Source: Girardinichthys multiradiatus (taxonomy: Eukaryota > Chordata > Actinopteri > Cyprinodontiformes > Goodeidae). From it: 64,000 nt of DNA. The notes under the pieces are model-generated. The model ran no database searches and was not told the DNA's origin. It was given only the letters and a program-made list of their open reading frames with translations. A program made the translations under genes and the position numbers. This document shows positions 49,533 through 60,721 of the stretch, one piece after another. The stretch is taken from assembly GCF_021462225.1 (NCBI RefSeq), contig NC_061816.1:7258119-7322118 (forward strand), in the 5' to 3' direction. Within the stretch, counting starts at the first letter, position 1; each line of letters opens with the position of its first letter.

Positions 49533-49606
49533 GGTGCTGTGGCTTAGTTGGTCAAAGTACCTGTCTAGTAAACAGGAGATCCTGGGTTCAAATCCCAGCA
49601 GTGCCT
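49533..49606 (+). tRNA. tRNA-Thr(AGT)
   Basis: 74 nt; anticodon AGT at 49567-49569. Acceptor, D, anticodon and T stems pair. Followed 38 nt downstream by a T5 run (49644-49648). Confidence 0.93.
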
Positions 49607-49839
49607 TTCAGTTACACTGCTTGATTAATGTCATTGAAAGGGCTTTTTAACTGTGAATAAGTGGACGATAAGTTACGAGGTCATACCATCAAATTTGTAA
49701 ATAGAAAATCCCACGATCCACAAACAGTAGTGCCTTGTGGCTGTTAGAAGAACTATTACCACTGTTTAATTGCTGTACTAATCGATTTCTTTGGCATGTC
49801 TCCTGAATTTTTGGAGAACTACCGGTTAAATGGAGGGTA

Positions 49840-49913
49840 GGTGCTGTGGCTTAGTTGGTCAAAGTACCTGTCTAGTAAACAGGAGATCCTGGGTTCAAAT
49901 CCCAGCAGTGCCT
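49840..49913 (+). tRNA. tRNA-Thr(AGT)
   Basis: 74 nt, anticodon 49874-49876, same body as the 49533 copy; all stems pair. Taken as the first unit of the higher-order block 49840-52759. Confidence 0.93.
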
Positions 49914-50507
49914 TTCAGTTATACTGCTTGATTAATGTCGTTGAAAGGGTTTTTAAAAAGGATCAAATAGCTGATTGGTCATGCCTTTTAAGCAAGTTGA
50001 TTTTAAATGTTATCAACACAACTACAAGAAACTTTGTGCTGGTTTGAATTTGCACTTGAACTTGTCAAGACTCAAGTGAATGCTGTATGCTTTTAAAAAG
50101 AACATGACAAGGCAGTTTGCTACAAAAACATGGTAGGTATACTAGGACATGTATCTCACGAGGTCAAAGAACCAGACTTGTAAATGGAAATTGCTTGTTT
50201 TCACATACAGTAGTGTGTTGTGGATGTTAGTAAACCAAAGTTCCTGGGTTCAAATCCCTGCAATGCCTTTCAGTTACACTGCTTGATTAATGTCATTGAA
50301 AGGGCTTTTTAAATGTGAATAAGTGGACGATAAGTTACGAGGTCATACCATCAAATTTGTAAATAGGAAATCCCATGATCCAAAAACAGTAGTGCCTTGT
50401 GGATGTTAGAAGAACTATTACCACTGGCACTGTTTAATTCCTGTAGTAGTATAGTGCTTCGGGATGTCTCCTGAATTTTTGGAGAACTACCGGTTAGATG
50501 GAGAGTA

Positions 50508-50581
50508 GGCGCTGTGGCTTAGTTGGTCAAAGTACCTGTCTAGTAAAAAGGAGATCCTAGGTTCAAATCCCAGCAGTGCCT
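50508..50581 (+). tRNA. tRNA-Thr(AGT), defective anticodon stem
   Basis: Anticodon-stem 3' strand reads AAAGG in place of ACAGG, giving a G30-A40 mispair; the T stem also has a G-to-A change (ctaggttc). Probably a pseudogene or poor tRNA. Confidence 0.75.
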
Positions 50582-50814
50582 TTCAGTTACACTGCTTGAT
50601 TAATGTCATTGAAAGGTATTTTTAATTGTAAATAAGTGGACAATAAGTTAAGAGGTCATACCATCAAATTTGTAAATAGAATATCCCACGATCCACAAAC
50701 AGTAGTGCCTTGTGGCTGTTAGAAGAACTATTACCACTGTTTAATTGCTGTACTAATCGATTTCTTTGGCATGTCTCCTGAATTTTTGGAGAACTACCGG
50801 TTAAATGGAGGGTA

Positions 50815-50888
50815 GGTGCTGTGGCTTAGTTGGTCAAAGTACCTGTCTAGTAAACAGGAGATCCTGGGTTCAAATCCCAGCAGTGCCT
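50815..50888 (+). tRNA. tRNA-Thr(AGT)
   Basis: Intact 74-nt copy, identical in body to 49840; anticodon 50849-50851. Confidence 0.93.
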
Positions 50889-51482
50889 TTCAGTTATACA
50901 GCTTGATTAATGTCGTTGAAAGGGTTTTTAAAAAGGATCAAATAGCTGATTGGTCATGCCTTTTAAGCAAGTTGATTTTAAATGTTATCAACACAACTAC
51001 AAGAAACTTTGTGCTGGTTTGAATTTGCACTTGAACTTGTCAAGACTCAAGTGAATGCTGTATGCTTTTAAAAAGAACATGACAAGGCAGTTTGCTACAA
51101 AAACATGGTAGGTATACTAGGACATGTATCTCACTAGGTCAAAGAACCAGACTTGTAAATGGAAATTGCTTGTTTTCACATACAGTAGTGTGTTGTGGAT
51201 GTTAGTAAACCAAAGATCCTGGGTTCAAATCCGTGCAATGCCTTTCAGTTACACTGCTTGATTAATGTCATTGAAAGGGCTTTTTAAATGTGAATAAGTG
51301 GACGATAAGTTACGAGGTCATACCATCAAATTTGTAAATAGAAAATCCCACGATCCACAAACAGTAGTGCCTTGTGGATGTTAGAAGAACTATTACCACT
51401 GGCACTGTTTAATTCCTGTAGTAGTATATTGCTTCGGGATGTCTCCGGAATTTTTGGAGAACTACCGGTTAGATGGAAGGTA

Positions 51483-51556
51483 GGTGCTGTGGCTTAGTTG
51501 GTCAAAGTACCTGTCTAGTAAAAAGGAGATCCTGGGTTCAAATCCCAGCAGTGCCT
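51483..51556 (+). tRNA. tRNA-Thr(AGT), G30-A40 mispair
   Basis: Full length with intact A and B boxes, but the anticodon stem carries the AAAGG variant. Confidence 0.75.
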
Positions 51557-51789
51557 TTCAGTTACACTGCTTGATTAATGTCATTGAAATGGCTTTTTAA
51601 ATGTGAATAAGTGGACAATAAGTTAAGAGGTCATACCATCAAATTTGTAAATAGAAAATCCCACGATCCACAAACAGTAGTGCCTTGTGGCTGTTAGAAG
51701 AACTATTACCACTGTTTAATTCCTGTAGTAATCGATTTCTTTGGCATGTCTCCTGAATTGTTGGCAAGCTACCAGTTAACTGGAGTGTA

Positions 51790-51863
51790 GGCGCTGTGGC
51801 TTAGTTGGTCAAAGTACCTGTCTAGTAAACAGGAGATCCTGGGTTCAAATCCCAGCAGTGCCT
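51790..51863 (+). tRNA. tRNA-Thr(AGT)
   Basis: Intact; acceptor GGCGCTG pairs better with CAGTGCC than the GGTGCTG form. Upstream flank is the ggcaagctaccagttaac type. Confidence 0.93.
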
Positions 51864-52096
51864 TTCAGTTACACTGCCTGATTAATGTCGTTGAAAGCGC
51901 TTTTTAAATGTGATTAAATGGCTGATAGGTTACGAGGTCATACCATCAGATTTGTAAATAGAAAATCCCACGATCCACAAACAGTAGTGCCTTGTGGCTG
52001 TTAGAAGAACTATTACCACTGTTTAATTCCTGTAGTAATCGATTTCTTTGGCATGTCTCCTGAATTGTTGGCAAGCTACCAGTTAACTGGAGTGTA

Positions 52097-52170
52097 GGCG
52101 CTGTGGCTTAGTTGGTCAAAGTACCTGTCTAGTAAACAGGAGATCCTGGGTTCAAATCCCAGCAGTGCCT
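52097..52170 (+). tRNA. tRNA-Thr(AGT)
   Basis: Intact copy, same subtype as 51790, exactly 307 bp downstream of it. Confidence 0.93.
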
Positions 52171-52759
52171 TTAAGTTACATTGCTTGATTAATGTTGTTG
52201 AAAGGGCTTTTTAAAAGTGATCAAATAGCTGATTGGTCATGCCTTTTAAGAAAGTTGATTTTAAATGTTATCAACACAAGTACAAGAAACCTTGTGCTGG
52301 TTTGGCTTTGCACTTGAACTTGTCAAGACTCAAGTGAATGCTGTATGCTTTTGAAAAGAACATGAAGAGGCAGTTTGCTACAAAAATATGGTAGGTATAC
52401 TAGGACATGTATCTCACGAGGTCAAAGAACCAGACTTGTAAATGTAAAATGCCTGTTTCCACATACAGTAGTGTGTTGTGGATGTTAGTACACCAAAGAT
52501 CCTGGGTTCAAATCCCAGCAGTGCCATTAAGTTACACTGCTTGATTAATGTCATTGAAAGGGCTTTTTAACTGTGAATAAGTGGACGATAAGTTACGAGG
52601 TCATACCATCAAATTTGTAAATAGAAAATCCCACGATCCACAAACAGTAGTGCCTTGTGGCTGTTAGAAGAACTATTACCACTGTTTAATTGCTGTACTA
52701 ATCGATTTCTTTGGCATGTCTCCTGAATTTTTGGAGAACTACCGGTTAAATGGAGGGTA

Positions 52760-52833
52760 GGCACTGTGGCTTAGTTGGTCAAAGTACCTGTCTAGTAAAC
52801 AGGAGGTCCTGGGTTCAATTCCCAGCAGTGCCT
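52760..52833 (+). tRNA. tRNA-Thr(AGT)
   Basis: Acceptor GGCACTG/CAGTGCC is fully Watson-Crick. Variable loop AGGTC and T loop TTCAATT differ from most copies; stems pair. Opens block 52760-55986. Confidence 0.92.
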
Positions 52834-53427
52834 TTCAGTTATACTGCTTGATTAATGTTGTTGAAAGGGTTTTTAACAGTGATCAAATAGCTGATTGGTC
52901 ATGCCTTTTAAGCAAGTTGATTTTAAATGTTATCAACACAACTACAAGAAACTTTGTGCTGGTTTGAATTTGCACTTGAACTTGTCAAGACTCAAGTGAA
53001 TGTTGTATGCTTTTAAAAAGAACATGACAAGGCAGTTTGCTACAAAAACATGGTAGGTATACTAGGACATGTATCTCACGAGGTCAAAGAACCAGACTTG
53101 TAAATGGAAATTGCTTGTTTTCACATACAGTAGTGTGTTGTGGATGTTAGTAAACCAAAGTTCCTGGGTTCAAATCCCTGCAATGCCTTTCAGTTACACT
53201 GCTTGATTAATGTCATTGAAAGGGCTTTTTAAATGTGAATAAGTGGACGATAAGTTACGAGGTCATACCATCAAATTTGTAAATAGAAAATCCCATGATC
53301 CACAAACAGTAGTGCCTTGTGGATGTTAGAAGAACTATTACCACTGGCACTGTTTAATTCCTGTAGTAGTATAGTGCTTCGGGATGTCTCCTGAATTTTT
53401 GGAGAACTACCGGTTAGATGGAAGGTA

Positions 53428-53501
53428 GGTTCTGTGGCTTAGTTGGTCAAAGTACCTGTCTAGTAAAAAGGAGATCCTGGGTTCAAATCCCAGCAGTGCC
53501 T
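53428..53501 (+). tRNA. tRNA-Thr(AGT), two stem defects
   Basis: Acceptor GGTTCTG mispairs at position 4 and the anticodon stem has the G30-A40 mispair. Probable pseudogene. Confidence 0.7.
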
Positions 53502-53734
53502 TTCAGTTACACTGCTTGATTAATGTCATTGAAAGGTCTTTTTAAATGTAAATAAGTGGACAATAAGTTAAGAGGTCATACCATCAAATTTGTAAATAGA
53601 ATATCCCACGATCCACAAACAGTAGTGCCTTGTGGCTGTTAGAAGAACTATTACCACTGTTTAATTGCTGTACTAATCGATTTCTTTGGCTTGTCTCCTG
53701 AATTTTTGGAGAACTACCGGTTAAATGGAGGGTA

Positions 53735-53808
53735 GGTGCTGTGGCTTAGTTGGTCAAAGTACCTGTCTAGTAAACAGGAGATCCTGGGTTCAAATCCCAG
53801 CAGTGCCT
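53735..53808 (+). tRNA. tRNA-Thr(AGT)
   Basis: Intact 74-nt copy; anticodon 53769-53771. Confidence 0.93.
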
Positions 53809-54402
53809 TTCAGTTATACTGCTTGATTAATGTCGTTGAAAGGGTTTTTAACAGTGATCAAATAGCTGATTGGTCATGCCTTTTAAGCAAGTTGATTTTA
53901 AATGTTATCAACACAACTACAAGAAACTTTGTGCTGGTTTGAATTTGCACTTGAACTTGTCAAGACTCAAGTGAATGCTGTATGCTTTTAAAAAGAACAT
54001 GACAAGGCAGTTTGCTACAAAAACATGGTAGGTATACTAGGACATGTATCTCACGAGGTCAAAGAACCAGACTTGTAAATGGAAATTGCTTGTTTTCACA
54101 TACAGTAGTGTGTTGTGGATGTTAGTAAACCAAAGATCCTGGGTTCAAATCCGTGCAATGCCTTTCAGTTACACTGCTTGATTAATGTCATTGAAAGGGC
54201 TTTTTAAATGTGAATAAGTGGACGATAAGTTACGAGGTCATACCATCAAATTTGTAAATAGAAAATCCCACGATCCACAAACAGTAGTGCCTTGTGGATG
54301 TTAGAAGAACTATTACCACTGGCACTGTTTAATTCCTGTAGTAGTATATTGCTTCGGGATGTCTCCTGAATTTTTGGAGAACTACCGGTTAGATGGAAGG
54401 TA

Positions 54403-54476
54403 GGTGCTGTGGCTTAGTTGGTCAAAGTACCTGTCTAGTAAAAAGGAGATCCTGGGTTCAAATCCCAGCAGTGCCT
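54403..54476 (+). tRNA. tRNA-Thr(AGT), G30-A40 mispair
   Basis: Full length, internal promoter boxes intact, AAAGG anticodon-stem variant. Confidence 0.75.
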
Positions 54477-54709
54477 TTCAGTTACACTGCTTGATTAATG
54501 TCATTGAAATGGCTTTTTAAATGTGAATAAGTGGACAATAAGTTAAGAGGTCATACCATCAAATTTGTAAATAGAAAATCCCACGATCCACAAACAGTAG
54601 TGCCTTGTGGCTGTTAGAAGAACTATTACCACTGTTTAATTGCTGTACTAATCGATTTCTTTGGCATGTCTCCTGAATTTTTGGAGAACTACCAATTAAA
54701 TGGAGGGTA

Positions 54710-54783
54710 GGCGCTGAGGCTTAGTTGGTCAAAGTACCTGTCTAGTAAAAAGGAGATCCTGGGTTCAAATCCCAGCAGTGCCT
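54710..54783 (+). tRNA. tRNA-Thr(AGT), lost U8 and mispaired stem
   Basis: Position 8 is A (GGCGCTGAGG), which removes the conserved U8 and changes the A box; also the G30-A40 mispair. Probable pseudogene. Confidence 0.7.
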
Positions 54784-55016
54784 TTCAGTTACACTGCTTG
54801 ATTAATGTCATTGAAAGGGCTTTTTAACTGTGAATAAGTGGACGATAAGTTAAGAGGTCATACCATCAAATTTGTAAATAGAAAATCCCACGATCCACAA
54901 ACAGTAGTGCCTTGTGGCTGTTAGAAGAACTATTACCACTGTTTAATTCCTGTAGTAATCGATTTCTTTGGCATGTCTCCTGAATTGTTGGCAAGCTACC
55001 AGTTAACTGGAGTGTA

Positions 55017-55090
55017 GGCGCTGTGGCTTAGTTGGTCAAAGTACCTGTCTAGTAAACAGGAGATCCTGGGTTCAAATCCCAGCAGTGCCT
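55017..55090 (+). tRNA. tRNA-Thr(AGT)
   Basis: Intact GGCGCTG subtype. Confidence 0.93.
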
Positions 55091-55323
55091 TTCAGTTACA
55101 CTGCCTGATTAATGTCGTTGAAAGCGCTTTTTAAATGTGATTAAATGGCTGATAGGTTACGAGGTCATACCATCAGATTTGTAAATAGAAAATCCCACGA
55201 TCCACAAACAGTAGTGCCTTGTGGCTGTTAGAAGAACTATTACCACTGTTTAATTCCTGTAGTAATCGATTTCTTTGGCATGTCTCCTGAATTGTTGGCA
55301 AGCTACCAGTTAACTGGAGTGTA

Positions 55324-55397
55324 GGCGCTGTGGCTTAGTTGGTCAAAGTACCTGTCTAGTAAACAGGAGATCCTGGGTTCAAATCCCAGCAGTGCCT
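55324..55397 (+). tRNA. tRNA-Thr(AGT)
   Basis: Intact GGCGCTG subtype, 307 bp after the previous copy. Confidence 0.93.
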
Positions 55398-55986
55398 TTA
55401 AGTTACATTGCTTGATTAATGTTGTTGAAAGGGCTTTTTAAAAGTGATCAAATAGCTGATTGGTCATGCCTTTTAAGAAAGTTGATTTTAAATGTTATCA
55501 ACACAAGTACAAGAAACCTTGTGCTGGTTTGGCTTTGCACTTGAACTTGTCAAGACTCAAGTGAATGCTGTATGCTTTTGAAAAGAACATGAAGAGGCAG
55601 TTTGCTACAAAAATATGGTAGGTATACTAGGACATGTATCTCACGAGGTCAAAGAACCAGACTTGTAAATGTAAAATGCCTGTTTCCACATACAGTAGTG
55701 TGTTGTGGATGTTAGTACACCAAAGATCCTGGGTTCAAATCCCAGCAGTGCCATTAAGTTACACTGCTTGATTAATGTCATTGAAAGGGCTTTTTAACTG
55801 TGAATAAGTGGACGATAAGTTACGAGGTCATACCATCAAATTTGTAAATAGAAAATCCCACGATCCACAAACAGTAGTGCCTTGTGGCTGTTAGAAGAAC
55901 TATTACCACTGTTTAATTGCTGTACTAATCGATTTCTTTGGCATGTCTCCTGAATTTTTGGAGAACTACCGGTTAAATGGAGGGTA

Positions 55987-56060
55987 GGCACTGTGGCTTA
56001 GTTGGTCAAAGTACCTGTCTAGTAAACAGGAGGTCCTGGGTTCAATTCCCAGCAGTGCCT
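55987..56060 (+). tRNA. tRNA-Thr(AGT)
   Basis: Identical by eye to the 52760 copy (GGCACTG acceptor, TTCAATT T loop). Opens block 55987-58906. Confidence 0.92.
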
Positions 56061-56654
56061 TTCAGTTATACTGCTTGATTAATGTTGTTGAAAGGGTTTT
56101 TAACAGTGATCAAATAGCTGATTGGTCATGCCTTTTAAGCAAGTTGATTTTAAATGTTATCAACACAACTACAAGAAACTTTGTGCTGGTTTGAATTTGC
56201 ACTTGAACTTGTCAAGACTCAAGTGAATGTTGTATGCTTTTAAAAAGAACATGACAAGGCAGTTTGCTACAAAAACATGGTAGGTATACTAGGACATGTA
56301 TCTCACGAGGTCAAAGAACCAGACTTGTAAATGGAAATTGCTTGTTTTCACATACAGTAGTGTGTTGTGGATGTTAGTAAACCAAAGTTCCTGGGTTCAA
56401 ATCCCTGCAATGCCTTTCAGTTACACTGCTTGATTAATGTCATTGAAAGGGCTTTTTAAATGTGAATAAGTGGACGATAAGTTACGAGGTCATACCATCA
56501 AATTTGTAAATAGAAAATCCCATGATCCACAAACAGTAGTGCCTTGTGGATGTTAGAAGAACTATTACCACTGGCACTGTTTAATTCCTGTAGTAGTATA
56601 GTGCTTCGGGATGTCTCCTGAATTTTTGGAGAACTACCGGTTAGATGGAAGGTA

Positions 56655-56728
56655 GGTTCTGTGGCTTAGTTGGTCAAAGTACCTGTCTAGTAAAAAGGAG
56701 ATCCTGGGTTCAAATCCCAGCAGTGCCT
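56655..56728 (+). tRNA. tRNA-Thr(AGT), two stem defects
   Basis: Same as the 53428 copy: GGTTCTG acceptor and G30-A40 mispair. Confidence 0.7.
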
Positions 56729-56961
56729 TTCAGTTACACTGCTTGATTAATGTCATTGAAAGGTCTTTTTAAATGTAAATAAGTGGACAATAAGTTAAGA
56801 GGTCATACCATCAAATTTGTAAATAGAATATCCCACGATCCACAAACAGTAGTGCCTTGTGGCTGTTAGAAGAACTATTACCACTGTTTAATTGCTGTAC
56901 TAATCGATTTCTTTGGCTTGTCTCCTGAATTTTTGGAGAACTACCGGTTAAATGGAGGGTA

Positions 56962-57035
56962 GGTGCTGTGGCTTAGTTGGTCAAAGTACCTGTCTAGTAA
57001 ACAGGAGATCCTGGGTTCAAATCCCAGCAGTGCCT
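56962..57035 (+). tRNA. tRNA-Thr(AGT)
   Basis: Intact; same as the 53735 copy one block upstream. Confidence 0.93.
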
Positions 57036-57629
57036 TTCAGTTATACTGCTTGATTAATGTCGTTGAAAGGGTTTTTAACAGTGATCAAATAGCTGATTGG
57101 TCATGCCTTTTAAGCAAGTTGATTTTAAATGTTATCAACACAACTACAAGAAACTTTGTGCTGGTTTGAATTTGCACTTGAACTTGTCAAGACTCAAGTG
57201 AATGCTGTATGCTTTTAAAAAGAACATGACAAGGCAGTTTGCTACAAAAACATGGTAGGTATACTAGGACATGTATCTCACGAGGTCAAAGAACCAGACT
57301 TGTAAATGGAAATTGCTTGTTTTCACATACAGTAGTGTGTTGTGGATGTTAGTAAACCAAAGATCCTGGGTTCAAATCCGTGCAATGCCTTTCAGTTACA
57401 CTGCTTGATTAATGTCATTGAAAGGGCTTTTTAAATGTGAATAAGTGGACGATAAGTTACGAGGTCATACCATCAAATTTGTAAATAGAAAATCCCACGA
57501 TCCACAAACAGTAGTGCCTTGTGGATGTTAGAAGAACTATTACCACTGGCACTGTTTAATTCCTGTAGTAGTATATTGCTTCGGGATGTCTCCTGAATTT
57601 TTGGAGAACTACCGGTTAGATGGAAGGTA

Positions 57630-57703
57630 GGTGCTGTGGCTTAGTTGGTCAAAGTACCTGTCTAGTAAAAAGGAGATCCTGGGTTCAAATCCCAGCAGTG
57701 CCT
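57630..57703 (+). tRNA. tRNA-Thr(AGT), G30-A40 mispair
   Basis: Same as the 54403 copy one block upstream. Confidence 0.75.
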
Positions 57704-57936
57704 TTCAGTTACACTGCTTGATTAATGTCATTGAAATGGCTTTTTAAATGTGAATAAGTGGACAATAAGTTAAGAGGTCATACCATCAAATTTGTAAATA
57801 GAAAATCCCACGATCCACAAACAGTAGTGCCTTGTGGCTGTTAGAAGAACTATTACCACTGTTTAATTGCTGTACTAATCGATTTCTTTGGCATGTCTCC
57901 TGAATTTTTGGAGAACTACCAATTAAATGGAGGGTA

Positions 57937-58010
57937 GGCGCTGAGGCTTAGTTGGTCAAAGTACCTGTCTAGTAAAAAGGAGATCCTGGGTTCAAATCCC
58001 AGCAGTGCCT
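57937..58010 (+). tRNA. tRNA-Thr(AGT), lost U8 and mispaired stem
   Basis: Same as the 54710 copy: A8 and G30-A40. Confidence 0.7.
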
Positions 58011-58243
58011 TTCAGTTACACTGCTTGATTAATGTCATTGAAAGGGCTTTTTAACTGTGAATAAGTGGACGATAAGTTACGAGGTCATACCATCAAATTT
58101 GTAAATAGAAAATCCCACGATCCACAAACAGTAGTGCCTTGTGGCTGTTAGAAGAACTATTACCACTGTTTAATTGCTGTACTAATCGATTTCTTTGGCA
58201 TGTCTCCTGAATTGTTGGCAAGCTACCAGTTAACTGGAGTGTA

Positions 58244-58317
58244 GGCGCTGTGGCTTAGTTGGTCAAAGTACCTGTCTAGTAAACAGGAGATCCTGGGTTC
58301 AAATCCCAGCAGTGCCT
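58244..58317 (+). tRNA. tRNA-Thr(AGT)
   Basis: Intact GGCGCTG subtype. This block has one such unit where the previous block has two. Confidence 0.93.
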
Positions 58318-58906
58318 TTAAGTTACATTGCTTGATTAATGTTGTTGAAAGGGCTTTTTAAAAGTGATCAAATAGCTGATTGGTCATGCCTTTTAAGAAA
58401 GTTGATTTTAAATGTTATCAACACAAGTACAAGAAACCTTGTGCTGGTTTGGCTTTGCAATTGAACTTGTCAAGACTCAAGTGAATGCTCTATGCTTTTG
58501 AAAAGAACATGAAGAGGCAGTTTGCTACAAAAATATGGTAGGTATACTAGGACATGTATCTCACGAGGTCAAAGAACCAGACTTGTAAATGTAAAATGCC
58601 TGTTTCCACATACAGTAGTGTGTTGTGGATGTTAGTACACCAAAGATCCTGGGTTCAAATCCCAGCAGTGCCTTTCAGTTACACTGCTTGATTAATGTCA
58701 TTGAAAGGGCTTTTTAACTGTGAATAAGTGGACGATAAGTTACGAGGTCATACCATCAAATTTGTAAATAGAAAATCCCACGATCCACAAACAGTAGTGC
58801 CTTGTGGCTGTTAGAAGAACTATTACCACTGTTTAATTGCTGTACTAATCGATTTCTTTGGCATGTCTCCTGAATTTTTGGAGAACTACCGGTTAAATGG
58901 AGGGTA

Positions 58907-58980
58907 GGCACTGTGGCTTAGTTGGTCAAAGTACCTGACTAGTAAACAGGAGGTCCTGGGTTCAATTCCCAGCAGTGCCT
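58907..58980 (+). tRNA. tRNA-Thr(AGT), U31 changed
   Basis: As the 52760 subtype, but the anticodon-stem 5' strand is CCTGA in place of CCTGT, giving an A31-A39 clash. Confidence 0.78.
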
Positions 58981-59574
58981 TTCAGTTATACTGCTTGATT
59001 AATGTTGTTGAAAGGGTTTTTAACAGTGATCAAATAGCTGATTGGTCATGCCTTTTAAGCAAGTTGATTTTAAATGTTATCAACACAACTACAAGAAACT
59101 TTGTGCTGGTTTGAATTTGCACTTGAACTTGTCAAGACTCAAGTGAATGTTGTATGCTTTTAAAAAGAACATGACAAGGCAGTTTGCTACAAAAACATGG
59201 TAGGTATACTAGGACATGTATCTCACGAGGTCAAAGAACCAGACTTGTAAATGGAAATTGCTTGTTTTCACATACAGTAGTGTGTTGTGGATGTTAGTAA
59301 ACCAAAGTTCCTGGGTTCAAATCCCTGCAATGCCTTTCAGTTACACTGCTTGATTAATGTCATTGAAAGGGCTTTTTAAATGTGAATAAGTGGACGATAA
59401 GTTACGAGGTCATACCATCAAATTTGTAAATAGAAAATCCCATGATCCACAAACAGTAGTGCCTTGTGGATGTTAGAAGAACTATTACCACTGGCACTGT
59501 TTAATTCCTGTAGTAGTATATTGCTTCGGGATGTCTCCTGAATTTTTGGAGAACTACCGGTTAGATGGAAGGTA

Positions 59575-59648
59575 GGTGCTGTGGCTTAGTTGGTCAAAGT
59601 ACCTGTCTAGTAAAAAGGAGATCCTGGGTTCAAATCCCAGCAGTGCCT
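59575..59648 (+). tRNA. tRNA-Thr(AGT), G30-A40 mispair
   Basis: AAAGG anticodon-stem variant with a GGTGCTG acceptor. Confidence 0.75.
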
Positions 59649-59881
59649 TTCAGTTACACTGCTTGATTAATGTCATTGAAATGGCTTTTTAAATGTGAAT
59701 AAGTGGACAATAAGTTAAGAGGTCATACCATCAAATTTGTAAATAGAAAATCCCACGATCCACAAACAGTAGTGCCTTGTGGCTGTTAGAAGAACTATTA
59801 CCACTGTTTAATTCCTGTATTAATCGATTTCTTTTGCATGTCTCCTGAATTGTTGGCAAGCTACCAGTTAACTGGAGGGTA

Positions 59882-59955
59882 GGCACTGTGGCTTAGTTGG
59901 TCAAAGTACCTGTCTAGTAAACAGGAGATCCTGGGTTCAAATCCCAGCAGTGCCT
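59882..59955 (+). tRNA. tRNA-Thr(AGT)
   Basis: Intact with a fully Watson-Crick GGCACTG acceptor and standard T loop TTCAAAT. Confidence 0.93.
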
Positions 59956-60550
59956 TTAAGTTACATTGCTTGATTAATGTTGTTGAAAGGGCTTTTTAAA
60001 AGTGATCAAATAGCTGATTGGTCATGCCTTTTAAGAAAGTTGATTTTAAATGTTATCAACACAAATACAAGAAACCTTGTGCTGGTTTGGCTTTGCACTT
60101 GAACTTGTCAAGACTCAAGTGAATGCTGTATGCTTTTGAAAAGAACATGACAAGGCAGTTTGCTACAAAAATATGGTAGGTATACTAGGACATGTATCTC
60201 ACGAGGTCAAAGAACCAGACTTGTAAATGTAAAATGCCTGTTTCCACATACAGTAGTGTGTTGTGGATGTTAGTACACCAAAGATCCTGGGTTCAAATCC
60301 CAGCAGTGCCTTTAAGTTACACTGCTTGATTAATGTCATTGAAAGGGCTTTTTAAATGTGATTAAATGGCTGATAGGTTATGAGGTCATACCACCAGATT
60401 TGTAAATAGAAAATCCCGTGTTCCACAAACAGTAGTGCCTCGCGGATGTTAGAAGAGCTATTACAAATGGCACTTTTTAATTCCTCTGCTAGTAGATTCC
60501 TTTGGGATGTCTCCTGAATCTTTGGAGAACTACCAGTTAAATGGAGGGTA

Positions 60551-60624
60551 GGCGATGTAGCTTAGTTGGTCAAAGTACCTGTCTAGTAAACAGGAGATCC
60601 TGGGTTCAAATCCCAGCAATGCCT
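60551..60624 (+). tRNA. tRNA-Thr(AGT), acceptor mismatch
   Basis: Acceptor GGCGATG/CAATGCC has an A-A mismatch at the fifth pair. Anticodon and T arms are intact. Last copy before the Tc1 insertion. Confidence 0.78.
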
Positions 60625-60721
60625 TTCAATTATGCTGCTTGATTAATGTCATTGAAAGGGCTTTTTAAATGTGATTAAGTGGACGATAAGTTACGAGGTC
60701 ATAACATCAAATTTGTAAATA

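Noticed and set aside
49841..57169. Recurrent 68-codon frame starting MLWLSWSKYLSS
   Set aside because: It starts with GTG inside the tRNA and runs into the spacer. It recurs only because the array repeats, and frames elsewhere in the array are broken.
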